Source: Methanococcus maripaludis (lineage in GTDB: Archaea; AGJL01; Methanococci; Methanococcales; Methanococcaceae). Taken from it: a DNA stretch of 64,000 nucleotides. Location of the stretch: contig NZ_JACDUL010000004.1 in NCBI RefSeq assembly GCF_013760955.1, positions 62,001 through 126,000 of the forward strand, written 5' to 3'. How positions within the stretch are numbered: the stretch's first letter is position 1; every line of letters begins with the position of its first letter. The notes beneath the pieces were generated by a model that was not told where the DNA came from, ran no database searches, and was given only the letters and a program-made list of their open reading frames with translations. Shown piece by piece: positions 56,172 to 63,918 of this stretch. Both the position numbers and the translations under genes were made by a program.

Positions 56172-57767
56172 TTAATGGCCTATCATTTCGTCTTTTTCTT
56201 CTTCTGACAATATTTTTACAATTTCGTCAGGTTTTCCGATTTTAATTATTTTTCCGCCTCTAGCAAGGGCAGCTCTGTCACATACGTTTAATACAAAGTC
56301 CATATCGTGGGATACAATGACATATGTTTGATCGAGGTCACTTCTTGACTTTTGAATGGATTCTGCAACCTGATTTCTGGTTATTGGGTCCATAGTTCCA
56401 GTAGGCTCGTCCAAAAGAATCAGGTGTGGTTCACGAATTAAAACTTGCGCAAGTGCAACTCTGTGCTTTTCACCGACACTGAGTTCTGAAGGATATTTAT
56501 CAAGCATTTTTTCAGCTTCTTCTTCAGTAAATCCAACAGAAACTAATGTGTGTTCTGCTTTCATTTTCGCAAATTCACCAGGCATTTCAAGTCCGATTGA
56601 TTCTGTCAGGTTATAGAGAATTGTTCTGTGAGGGTAAAGGCTGTATTCCTGGAATAACATTCCGATGTATCTTTTTGCACGTCCCCTAAATAATGGACCT
56701 ACTTTAGTCATGTCTATCCATTCATCAGCGAGTCTGAACTCATATTTTCCTTTTGAAGGAGGAATTACTGCTGCAATTATTTTTGAAAGTGTGGTTTTAC
56801 CTGCCCCACTTACACCAACAAGCCCGAAAATTTCTTTTTCATTTATTGAAAGGTTTACTCCATCAACAGCTTTTACAATACCCCTATCAACTGAAACATA
56901 CCGTTTTTCAACGTTTTCAATAGTTATAAGTTCATCTTTTACTTCAACTTTTTCAAATTCTTTCATTGAAGTAACAGTTTTCATAAATTCTTTTACAACG
57001 GATTTACTGTCCCCTGAAAGTTTCATGTCTCCTTTGTCGAGCCATATTGCTTTTTGACAGAGTTCTTCGATTACTTCTGGCCAGTGCGAAGTAATAACCA
57101 TTGCAATATTGTGTTTTATAACTGCCTCAATAAGGGCAGTGTGAACGAATTTTGCAGTTCTAGGATCGAGTGTTCCTGTTGGTTCATCCGCAAGGAATAT
57201 AACAGGATTTTTTGCAATCTGCCTTGCAAGAACAACCCTCTGTTTTTCACCACCACTTAAATCCCTTGAAATGTGTGCAATCCTGTGTTCTAACTTTACC
57301 ATTTTGATAAGATTTAATGCCCAGTCTGTTGCATCTTTTCCTTCGTATCCTGCGGCAGTTAGTGCTTCCATGATGTTTTCTGCAACGGTTTTCTCACCAT
57401 AAAGTGCAAAAGTTCTCTGAAGCATTATCGCAATTTTTTTCTTTAGAGAATATGTGATTTCATTTTGGTTCCAGAAATCAACGGATTTTGCGACGTATTC
57501 TTTTCCGCAGTCGCATTTTTTTCCGACATATGATGGAACTTCAACATTTTCACATCTTGGGCAGTAAGCAACGTGATATATAACCTGTCCAGATGTAGGG
57601 TCGTACCCTTCCATGCCCCTCAACATGTGCAAAAGTACTGATTTTCCAGAGCCACTCCTACCTAAAACTCCAATAACTTCCCCTTCATCTAATTCAAAAC
57701 TTACGTTTTTTAGTACTTCCACATCCCCATAACTCTTTGAAACATTTTTTACTTCCAACAATAACAT
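56172..57767 (-). CDS. atwA: Methyl-coenzyme M reductase system component A2 (double ABC ATPase)
   Basis: A 531-residue ATPase needed for ATP-dependent reductive activation of methyl-CoM reductase. It has two ABC domains: Walker A GRSGSGKS (about 34-41) and GVSGAGKT (about 318-325), signatures LSGGEKQR near 168 and LSVGEKHR near 433, and Walker B LADEPTG and LLDEPTG. A Cys-rich insert (CPRC...CDC, about 66-85) lies in the first domain. The start ATG follows GGTGATATCA. It is third in an operon with a PII-like gene and a UPF0251 gene. Confidence 0.93.
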   Translation of the reverse strand: MLLLEVKNVSKSYGDVEVLKNVSFELDEGEVIGVLGRSGSGKSVLLHMLRGMEGYDPTSGQVIYHVAYCPRCENVEVPSYVGKKCDCGKEYVAKSVDFWNQNEITYSLKKKIAIMLQRTFALYGEKTVAENIMEALTAAGYEGKDATDWALNLIKMVKLEHRIAHISRDLSGGEKQRVVLARQIAKNPVIFLADEPTGTLDPRTAKFVHTALIEAVIKHNIAMVITSHWPEVIEELCQKAIWLDKGDMKLSGDSKSVVKEFMKTVTSMKEFEKVEVKDELITIENVEKRYVSVDRGIVKAVDGVNLSINEKEIFGLVGVSGAGKTTLSKIIAAVIPPSKGKYEFRLADEWIDMTKVGPLFRGRAKRYIGMLFQEYSLYPHRTILYNLTESIGLEMPGEFAKMKAEHTLVSVGFTEEEAEKMLDKYPSELSVGEKHRVALAQVLIREPHLILLDEPTGTMDPITRNQVAESIQKSRSDLDQTYVIVSHDMDFVLNVCDRAALARGGKIIKIGKPDEIVKILSEEEKDEMIGH

Positions 57768-57789
57768 TGATATCACCTAATCGATGCAA

Positions 57790-58182
57790 TCACTCACTAT
57801 CCTTTTTTAATGTTAGACAATTTGATACTCCGTATCTACAATTTCTACCCCGTTGACATTCGTCTTCGTAATTACATTCCCTTATTTTGTAGTATCCACC
57901 ACCAATATCAATCATTTTTCCATTTATAAGGGCATCTGCAACTTTTTTTCTTGCAGATTTTAAAATATTCCAAAATACTCGCCTTGATATACCCATTGCA
58001 TCCGCAGCTTCTTCATGTGGCTGATTTAAATAATCTACAAGTCTGAGGGACTCCAATTCTTCGAAAGTCAGAACTTCGGATTCAAGTTCTGTTCCTGGCG
58101 TTCCAGCAGGCTTGAATAATTTAAATTGGGGTTCTTCAGAAATTAAACGAGGTATTTTTGGCCTTCCTTTTCTAAATTTCAT
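57790..58182 (-). CDS. UPF0251 (DUF134) DNA-binding protein
   Basis: A 130-residue protein with a sigma-70 region 4-like helix-turn-helix (LTFEELESLRLVDYL and HEEAADAMGISRRVFWNILKSARKKVADAL, about 38-90). The N-terminus has RPKIPRLI and the C-terminus a Cys cluster (CNYEDECQRGRNCRYGVSNC) that probably binds metal or Fe-S. It is encoded between the PII-like gene and atwA. A perfect palindrome sits at the operon promoter, which makes autoregulation by this protein attractive. Confidence 0.88.
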   Translation of the reverse strand: MKFRKGRPKIPRLISEEPQFKLFKPAGTPGTELESEVLTFEELESLRLVDYLNQPHEEAADAMGISRRVFWNILKSARKKVADALINGKMIDIGGGYYKIRECNYEDECQRGRNCRYGVSNCLTLKKDSE

Positions 58183-58191
58183 TTACAATCA

Positions 58192-58521
58192 CTATTCTGG
58201 TGAATTAACTACTATTCCCAAAACAGGAAGTTCGACTAATGTATATTTTTCATTTTCAAGTCTTTCCTTAACCTGTTCTTTTATTTTCCCAAGACATTCG
58301 ATATTTACTATAGAATTTATAACAACAGTGTCTTGTGATAATTCATTTACGAGTTTTACAGCCATTTCAGGTTCTTCAGAAATTAAAAAACCTTTCCAAT
58401 CTCCTGGGGACATTCCCTGGTATTCTTTTAAATAAAATCCAGAAATTCCTCCTTCAGATAATGCATTTATTGCCTTTCCAAGGTTTTGGCTTTCAACAAA
58501 CAGTTTTAAGAGTATTCTCAT
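58192..58521 (-). CDS. PII-like protein of the MJ1244 family
   Basis: A 109-residue protein resembling the archaeal COG4075/MJ1244 family, described as homologous to nitrogen regulatory PII. ILLKLFVESQNLGKAINALSEGGISGFYLKEYQG (about 3-36) fits the beta-alpha-beta start of a PII fold, followed by a long loop region and a C-terminal helix with VELPVLGIVVNSPE. The ligand is unknown. It leads the three-gene operon ending with atwA. The start ATG follows AAGGGGGGAATCGT. Confidence 0.72.
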   Translation of the reverse strand: MRILLKLFVESQNLGKAINALSEGGISGFYLKEYQGMSPGDWKGFLISEEPEMAVKLVNELSQDTVVINSIVNIECLGKIKEQVKERLENEKYTLVELPVLGIVVNSPE

Positions 58522-58550
58522 ACGATTCCCCCCTTATAAAATGACTACTT

Positions 58551-58562
58551 ACACATATGTGT
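58551..58562. promoter_or_regulatory. Perfect 12-bp palindrome at the atwA operon promoter
   Basis: ACACATATGTGT is a perfect palindrome about 30 bases upstream of the PII-like gene's ATG. It is just downstream (on the minus strand) of CTATATATAG (58571-58580), a likely TATA element, so it overlaps the expected transcription start, a classic repressor position. Confidence 0.55.
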
Positions 58563-58629
58563 GAAACATTCTATATATAGTTTTTTTATAAAGCACAGGT
58601 TTAAATTAATATAATAAAAAAAAAGTGTA

Positions 58630-59277
58630 TTAATAGGACTTATTTATTATTTCAAGGCCATTTTGAAGTATTCTAAATCTTAAATTTTCCCCTTCTTTAG
58701 CGTGCCTGTGTTTTTCCAATGTGAGTTTTCTAACAGATTCAGCTTTTTCGAGTTTTATTATCGATTTGCTCCAATACTCTAAAAGCCTCCCTCCAGCAGG
58801 TTCAATGCCGTTTGCAGAATCTTTTACCTGATTGGTAATTAAAATTCCAGAATTTTTCTTTCTGGCAACTTTTAAAAGATTTGAAATCTGTTTTCCAAGC
58901 ATTCTGTTTAGTTTAGTATTTTCATTGATGTTGTCACAGAGTTCAAGCCTGTAAAGTGAAACAATGCCATCAATAATTATAAGTCCAATATTTTCAAGAA
59001 GAAATATCTTTTCTAAAGCTTCTGATTGTTCTTCAAATGTTGAAGGCTCATAAATTATAATATTTTTAAGCAACTCCTCACAATTTTTTCCAGAAAGCTG
59101 TTTTATTCTTTCGATTGATAAACTACCCTCAGTATCGATATAAACAACACTTTTACCGTTTTCAATTGCATTTAACATTGAAAGGATGCATATGTTTGTT
59201 TTTCCAACACCAGGAGGTCCGTAAATTTGAGTTATCGTCTTTTTTTCGATATTTCCGTTTAAAAGTTCTTCAAGCAT
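58630..59277 (-). CDS. radB: DNA repair and recombination protein RadB
   Basis: A 215-residue RadA paralogue lacking the N-terminal DNA-binding domain. Walker A GPPGVGKTN (20-28), Walker B LIIIDGIVSLYR (about 98-109) and the later LITNQVKDSANG near 145-156 match RadB. It assists RadA in homologous recombination. The start ATG follows GTGATTTT. It lies 27 bases downstream of tiaS on the same strand, probably cotranscribed. Confidence 0.93.
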   Translation of the reverse strand: MLEELLNGNIEKKTITQIYGPPGVGKTNICILSMLNAIENGKSVVYIDTEGSLSIERIKQLSGKNCEELLKNIIIYEPSTFEEQSEALEKIFLLENIGLIIIDGIVSLYRLELCDNINENTKLNRMLGKQISNLLKVARKKNSGILITNQVKDSANGIEPAGGRLLEYWSKSIIKLEKAESVRKLTLEKHRHAKEGENLRFRILQNGLEIINKSY

Positions 59278-59304
59278 AAAATCACATTAGATATAATAAT
59301 AAAT

Positions 59305-60579
59305 TTAATTTATATTTTCAAGGTTAAAATCATATAGCACAAGGGGTTTACTTAAGTGTCTTCTCGCAGAAGGTGGAACTTCGTAAAATCCTTCTTTTAA
59401 ATCCCTTTTTAATTCATTCAATTCGATTTCATCATAATTAAGCTTTTTACCACAAATATTACATTTATAACCACTTTTTAATCCTTTAGCTTTCAGGGTT
59501 CCGCCACAAACACAGGATTTGTTCTTTTCATATATTTTTTGAAGTGTTACTATTTTTAATTTCTCGATGTTTATTTCGAAAGGCTCTTCTCGAACTGTTC
59601 CGTAAACTCCAACAAGATCGCCACATATGAGTTTTCTTACAATATTTCTAAATTCTTTAGTTGGTTCATAAGCAATACAGTCTATTTCGCCAGTAATATC
59701 TTTTATTTTAAATACGACGTGTCCACCAGTTATTTCTTTTGGATTTTCAACAATTTTACCATAAGAAATAACTCCAGTATCTGAATAAATATCTTTTATT
59801 TCAGAAAATCTCAAATGAACGTCAGTTCCCTGATTTGTAATAAAAATCTGGCATTTATCAACTTCACCGGAATTTACAATATTTTTTGCTTTTTCTAAAA
59901 TTTCCCTTGAAATTCCCCTTATTCCATAAAGAACCGGACATGGCGTGTGCGGAGTAATTATCGATTTTTTTCTATCAATATTATTAAAAGTAAATGGAAA
60001 TGTTTCTAAATCCATTTTTATTATGGACTCGGCATCGATTTCTCGCTCAGTTCCCCATTTTTCGCTTTTTCGGTATGATAGAAGTTCATATGTAAAAGGC
60101 GGTTTTGAAGCAATTGCACCAAGAGATCCGATTATCCCGTGTCCTTTTTTGTATTTTATGTATTCTGCACCGATTTCATTTAAAACCTTTTCAGAATCGT
60201 CCACTTTTAAAATATCGTATAAAACTGAAGTATAATAACTTTCAAGCGTTTTTTTATTTTTTTGATAGTTTTCTTCGCTTAAAAAAACAATTCCAGGATT
60301 TGTATTTTCACAGTCAAAATCGCTGAATTTTTCAACTGTTTCAATTACCAGTTTTTTAATGGATTCAATTTCGGATTCACTTAATTTTTTTTCATCTTCA
60401 ATAATCCGTAAACAAACCCCGCCATTTCCCCGGGTTTTATATTTAACCATTGGATTCATCCTGATTAACTTTGGGGCATCCATTTCATAGTTTTTTTCAA
60501 GTTCTTCCTGAAGGAGGGTTCCAACATAGGTCGTGCAGTAGTGTTCCCTACTATCTGTGTCGTCAATTCCAATATACAT
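59305..60579 (-). CDS. tiaS: tRNA(Ile2) 2-agmatinylcytidine synthetase
   Basis: A 424-residue enzyme that attaches agmatine to C34 of tRNA-Ile2 so that it reads AUA. YIGIDDTDS (2-10) holds the ATP/Mg-binding Asp residues, GNGGVCLRI lies near 52-60, and GIIGSLGAIASKPPFTYELLSYR near 146 is the family core. An OB-fold (about 268-345) and a C-terminal zinc ribbon (CVCGG...CNICGK) complete the enzyme. The start ATG follows GAGTGGTAATT; the GTG three codons earlier belongs to that site. Confidence 0.94.
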   Translation of the reverse strand: MYIGIDDTDSREHYCTTYVGTLLQEELEKNYEMDAPKLIRMNPMVKYKTRGNGGVCLRIIEDEKKLSESEIESIKKLVIETVEKFSDFDCENTNPGIVFLSEENYQKNKKTLESYYTSVLYDILKVDDSEKVLNEIGAEYIKYKKGHGIIGSLGAIASKPPFTYELLSYRKSEKWGTEREIDAESIIKMDLETFPFTFNNIDRKKSIITPHTPCPVLYGIRGISREILEKAKNIVNSGEVDKCQIFITNQGTDVHLRFSEIKDIYSDTGVISYGKIVENPKEITGGHVVFKIKDITGEIDCIAYEPTKEFRNIVRKLICGDLVGVYGTVREEPFEINIEKLKIVTLQKIYEKNKSCVCGGTLKAKGLKSGYKCNICGKKLNYDEIELNELKRDLKEGFYEVPPSARRHLSKPLVLYDFNLENIN

Positions 60580-60705
60580 AATTACCACTCAAAATCGGTA
60601 AAATTTAAATTAAATTTAATTTAGAAATTTTTCTTCCCTTAAAAACATATTTATGTAAACATCACTATCAAATTATATAAAACTAATTTTTAAATGGAGA
60701 TTATC

Positions 60706-61998
60706 ATGAAAACCCTTTTCATTCAAAATGCGAGAAAAAAAGAAAGTAACGATATAATTAACCAGTTTAGGAAAGAAAAACAGTTTAAATTTAGAAATAA
60801 TAAAATAAGGCAGAAATTAAGCGAACTGCCGATAAATATTAACAAATTTATTTTAGATATGGAAAGATTTGACGGAACACTTAAAAAATACCCGGAAGAT
60901 TTCATTGTTGAAGAGATAACTTCTGAGGAAACGGTTTTAGAAGTTGGAAAAGAAATTGGTTTTAAAGATGTTGAAACGTGGCACGGTTCATTTATCCATT
61001 TTACAGTTGAAAAAACGAACTGGAACACGATGGATGCACTAAAACAGATTGTAAAAGCAACAAAAACAAAAAGGAAGAATTTTGGATTTGCAGGAACCAA
61101 AGATAAATTTGCTGTAACTACACAGAGATTTGGATGTTTTGGCATTAAAAAAGAACAGCTTGAAAATATCAAAATTAAAGATATTGTAATTCGCGATGTT
61201 CAAAAATCGAACAAAAAATTAAGAATGGGCGACCTCTGGGGAAACAAATTCACGATAAAAATTAGAGACCTTGATCTTTCAAAAAAAGAAATTGAGAGAA
61301 TTTCTAATTTAAAATTGGATTACGTATTAAATTACTACGGAATACAGAGATTTGGGCTTGTTAGACCGATTACCCATATTGTTGGAAAATTTATCTACGA
61401 AAGAGATTTTGAAAGCGCGTTTTACACTTACTGCGGAACCCCAATAAACGAAACCGGCGATTCCCTTGAAGCTAGACAGCTTGTTGATATGGGCGAATTT
61501 AAAAAAGCTTTGAAATTATTTAATAGAAACCATGACTATGAAAAAAGGTTGATTCAGCAGTATTTAAAATATAAAGACTTTAAAATGGCTTTTACTGCAT
61601 TACCCCCGCAGTTAAACAGCATGTTTGTAAATGCGTATCAGGCATACTTATTCAATGAAATGATAAACAAAAGATTTGATTACGGGTTTGATGTAAAAGA
61701 AGGAGATATTTTAGAAGATAACACTCCAACAGGAACCCTAATTGGATACGATACCAAATTTAGCGGTGGAATTCAAGGCGAAATTGAAAGAGAAATTTTT
61801 GAACGGGAAAATCTTGATTTAAAAAAATTCAAAATTGAAGACTTTGGAAATTTCTACGGAACAAGAAGAAAACTGGTAACTCCAATTTATGACTTTAAAA
61901 GCAGCTTTGATGACAATATTTTTGAATTAAGCTTTAAACTCGAACGCGGAAATTACGCTACAATCGTTACAAGGGAGTTTACCGGAAATTTGAGTTAA
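60706..61998 (+). CDS. truD: tRNA pseudouridine synthase D
   Basis: A 430-residue archaeal TruD, making pseudouridine-13 in tRNA (Pus7 family). The catalytic-Asp motif FGFAGTKDKFAVTTQRF (about 126-142), the earlier YPEDFIVEEI near 66, NYYGIQRFG near 209-217 and FVNAYQAYLFNEM near 308 are present. The start ATG follows GGAGATTATC; the ATG four codons upstream overlaps that site. It is followed by a promoter-like element and a candidate noncoding RNA. Confidence 0.95.
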   Translation: MKTLFIQNARKKESNDIINQFRKEKQFKFRNNKIRQKLSELPININKFILDMERFDGTLKKYPEDFIVEEITSEETVLEVGKEIGFKDVETWHGSFIHFTVEKTNWNTMDALKQIVKATKTKRKNFGFAGTKDKFAVTTQRFGCFGIKKEQLENIKIKDIVIRDVQKSNKKLRMGDLWGNKFTIKIRDLDLSKKEIERISNLKLDYVLNYYGIQRFGLVRPITHIVGKFIYERDFESAFYTYCGTPINETGDSLEARQLVDMGEFKKALKLFNRNHDYEKRLIQQYLKYKDFKMAFTALPPQLNSMFVNAYQAYLFNEMINKRFDYGFDVKEGDILEDNTPTGTLIGYDTKFSGGIQGEIEREIFERENLDLKKFKIEDFGNFYGTRRKLVTPIYDFKSSFDDNIFELSFKLERGNYATIVTREFTGNLS

Positions 61999-62003
61999 AT
62001 CAA

Positions 62004-62015
62004 GTATATATAATA
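62004..62015 (+). promoter_or_regulatory. TATA element of the candidate guide RNA gene
   Basis: GTATATATAATA lies directly after the truD stop codon and about 25-28 bases ahead of the GC-richer block that begins near 62032. It is a strong TATA box with no protein-coding gene on the same strand downstream to explain it. Confidence 0.6.
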
Positions 62016-62031
62016 AAAAATATAACATTAC

Positions 62032-62155
62032 TTGGCAGTTGATTTCGTGATACTGTCACTAGCAGTTCTACCTACAAGGCGGCCATCTTGAGTATCTGTT
62101 GAGAGTCAATGAAAACATGGTTTTCCAAAGGTAGATACATTAATCCTGCTTTTTT
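62032..62155 (+). ncRNA. Candidate H/ACA-type guide RNA
   Basis: A GC-elevated block flanked by a TATA box and a T6 run. CTACCT (62068-62073) pairs with AGGTAG (62129-62134), and ACA follows two bases later (62137-62139). An upper stem GGCCAT (62081-62086) pairs with ATGGTT (62117-62122), leaving a two-sided pocket. The top of the pocket is 14 bases from ACA, the spacing expected of H/ACA guides. Tandem GA bases (62090-62091 and 62111-62112) above the stem can form an L7Ae K-turn/K-loop. A 5' hairpin (GTGA/TCAC) precedes it. The ends are estimates. Confidence 0.6.
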
Positions 62156-62211
62156 GAAAAATTTAAAAAAAGATTTAGACGATTTTAAAGATTATTTTAT
62201 ATTTATTTGTA

Positions 62212-62787
62212 TTATTCGTTGATTTTTTTTAAAAGCCACGCCATATTTTGGCCAAGTAGTTCCATTGTATGCAGTCCTTCAGCATCTTTTTGAACGTCTC
62301 CAATATCGAGCCCCATTCCCAAATTCCAGTAGTCTGAACCAACAGTTACCATCTGGTTTATTGAAAAGAAGTGGTTTAATGTATCAAAAACATGCGTTCC
62401 ACCAGCTCTCCTTACAGACACAACTGCGGCCCCCACCTTTCTTTTTAAAATATCATCGTTTGCTTTTGCCACAAAGCCTACCCGATCGATTAATGCTTTC
62501 ATTTCAGCAGTAACGTCTGTAAAATATGTGGGCGACCCTAAAATTATTCCATCAGCTTCAACCATCTTTTCTATGCAGTTATTTATAATATCGCACTCGA
62601 TTATGCATTTATTGTTCAGTTTTTCAAAACACTTGTAGCATGCGGTACACCCCCGAAGCTTTCCACCGGCAATATGCATGTGTTCCGTAGAAATTCCTTC
62701 GTTTTTTAGCTCTTTTAACACCCTATCTATCAAAATAGACGTATTTCCATCCCTTCTCGGACTTCCGTTAAATGCAACTACCTTCAA
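62212..62787 (-). CDS. Iron-sulfur flavoprotein (NADPH-dependent FMN reductase family)
   Basis: A 191-residue flavodoxin-fold protein. FNGSPRRDGNTSILIDRVLKEL-type sequence at the N-terminus binds FMN phosphate. CTACYKCFEKLNNKC (about 47-61) gives the compact CX2CX2CX7C cluster motif of archaeal iron-sulfur flavoproteins. GSPTYFTDVTAEMKALIDR near 79-97 is the flavin-binding loop. It probably reduces O2/H2O2 or transfers electrons from ferredoxin. It uses a TTG start after GAGGGTGGGATA. Confidence 0.9.
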   Translation of the reverse strand: MKVVAFNGSPRRDGNTSILIDRVLKELKNEGISTEHMHIAGGKLRGCTACYKCFEKLNNKCIIECDIINNCIEKMVEADGIILGSPTYFTDVTAEMKALIDRVGFVAKANDDILKRKVGAAVVSVRRAGGTHVFDTLNHFFSINQMVTVGSDYWNLGMGLDIGDVQKDAEGLHTMELLGQNMAWLLKKINE

Positions 62788-62883
62788 TATCCCACCCTCA
62801 AAAATAATCCATGTTTGATTTTATGGGTTTGAGAAATGATATATTTTTGCATTAATTTAATAAAAAAAGGTTTAAAAAAAGAT

Positions 62884-63684
62884 TTATTGTTTTTCTACGA
62901 TTTTTAGGTCATTTTCAAGATCATCTGAAAATTCCATGCTATAAAATTCTCCAGAAGTTGGAAGAACCATATAAAATTCTGGCGTTGTATCAAATGAAGC
63001 TTCAACAGACTCTATTTCAAAATCAAGAATGTGTCCTCCAGCCAATTTATCATCAGTTATGAAATGTAAGTGGTATAAAGGAACATTTAACCCAGACATA
63101 AATTCAGGAACCCAAAACCCAACAACAGTTCCAGAAACATTTTCAAATTCAAATACTGACTGATTTTTCACAACATCTACAAGTTTTTCATAAGGTTTTT
63201 CTTGGGATGGAACACTTCTCGTTTTCATTTTTGAGAAATTTCCTGTCAATTTTACTGCATAAACCATGTTTTTCGACGGGAATTTCGATTCAAAATAGGA
63301 TTCAAATTCAGAAATATTCATATCATTTAAAAAATACGTTTCATCGCATTCAAATGAAGTAACCGTTGCAAACGGAGTAGTTACATTTTCAACCACATAT
63401 GCAACACCATCTGCTTTAACCTGATAGCATATTCCATCCAAAACAACCATTTCCCCATCGAGTTTGTCAAAAGTACCTATTCCAAAATCCCCGTGAGTTA
63501 CAAGTTCATCCACAGGAATAAATCCATCATATATGCTTTCCATCAATGCATTTATCGTAGATACTTGATATAAAACATCTGAAATCTGTTCTGACTTGAT
63601 TTCGGAATTAGAACCATCATTCGTAGAGATGCAACCGGAAAATAACACCATCATGATTACCAATAATTTTACAAATACATTCAT
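62884..63684 (-). CDS. budA: Alpha-acetolactate decarboxylase, predicted lipoprotein
   Basis: A 266-residue enzyme converting acetolactate to acetoin. An N-terminal signal with lipobox LFSGC (Cys about 18) implies export and membrane anchoring. The enzyme core shows LVTHGDFGIGTFDKLDGEMVVLDG (about 61-84), FPSKNMVYAVKLTG near 136 and the zinc-binding YHLHFITDDKLAGGHILDF near 206-224. Acetolactate is made by IlvB/IlvN inside the cell, so the external location is puzzling. The start ATG follows GGTGAATAAT. Confidence 0.88.
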   Translation of the reverse strand: MNVFVKLLVIMMVLFSGCISTNDGSNSEIKSEQISDVLYQVSTINALMESIYDGFIPVDELVTHGDFGIGTFDKLDGEMVVLDGICYQVKADGVAYVVENVTTPFATVTSFECDETYFLNDMNISEFESYFESKFPSKNMVYAVKLTGNFSKMKTRSVPSQEKPYEKLVDVVKNQSVFEFENVSGTVVGFWVPEFMSGLNVPLYHLHFITDDKLAGGHILDFEIESVEASFDTTPEFYMVLPTSGEFYSMEFSDDLENDLKIVEKQ

Positions 63685-63763
63685 ATTATTCACCTGTTTT
63701 AAATGAAAATACTTATAATTAAAAGGTTATAAATAATAAATGATTTGGTTTTAGGTGTAATTT

Positions 63764-63910
63764 ATGAAATGGCTTGAAGAATTGATAGATTTACTGGAGT
63801 GTCCGAATTGTAAGGGCGATTTAGAACTTTTGGGCAACAAAGTATGCTGTAAAAATTGTAAAAAAATTTATTCTATTAAAGATAAAATCCCAGTACTTCT
63901 TGATGAATAG
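63764..63910 (+). CDS. Trm112-like small zinc-binding protein
   Basis: A 48-residue gene starting at an ATG after AGGTGTAATTT. ECPNCKGDLELL and CCKNCKKIYSIKDKIPVLL form a zinc ribbon followed by the hydrophobic Trm112 tail (family Trm112p/UPF0434). Trm112 activates methyltransferases that modify tRNA, rRNA or release factor. It ends 8 bases before the ThpR start, suggesting an RNA-processing operon. Confidence 0.85.
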   Translation: MKWLEELIDLLECPNCKGDLELLGNKVCCKNCKKIYSIKDKIPVLLDE

Positions 63911-63918
63911 GTGATTTT

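Noticed and set aside
62028-62105. Minus-strand open frame within the candidate RNA ending in SITKSTAK
   Set aside because: It has no start codon with a ribosome binding site and is opened by a stop at its upstream end. GC-rich structured RNA often gives such frames.
62109-62222. A 37-codon plus-strand frame inside and after the candidate RNA
   Set aside because: It has an ATG after GAGAGTCA but runs through the T6 terminator and into the antisense end of the flavoprotein gene. The stem complementarity explains the sequence better.
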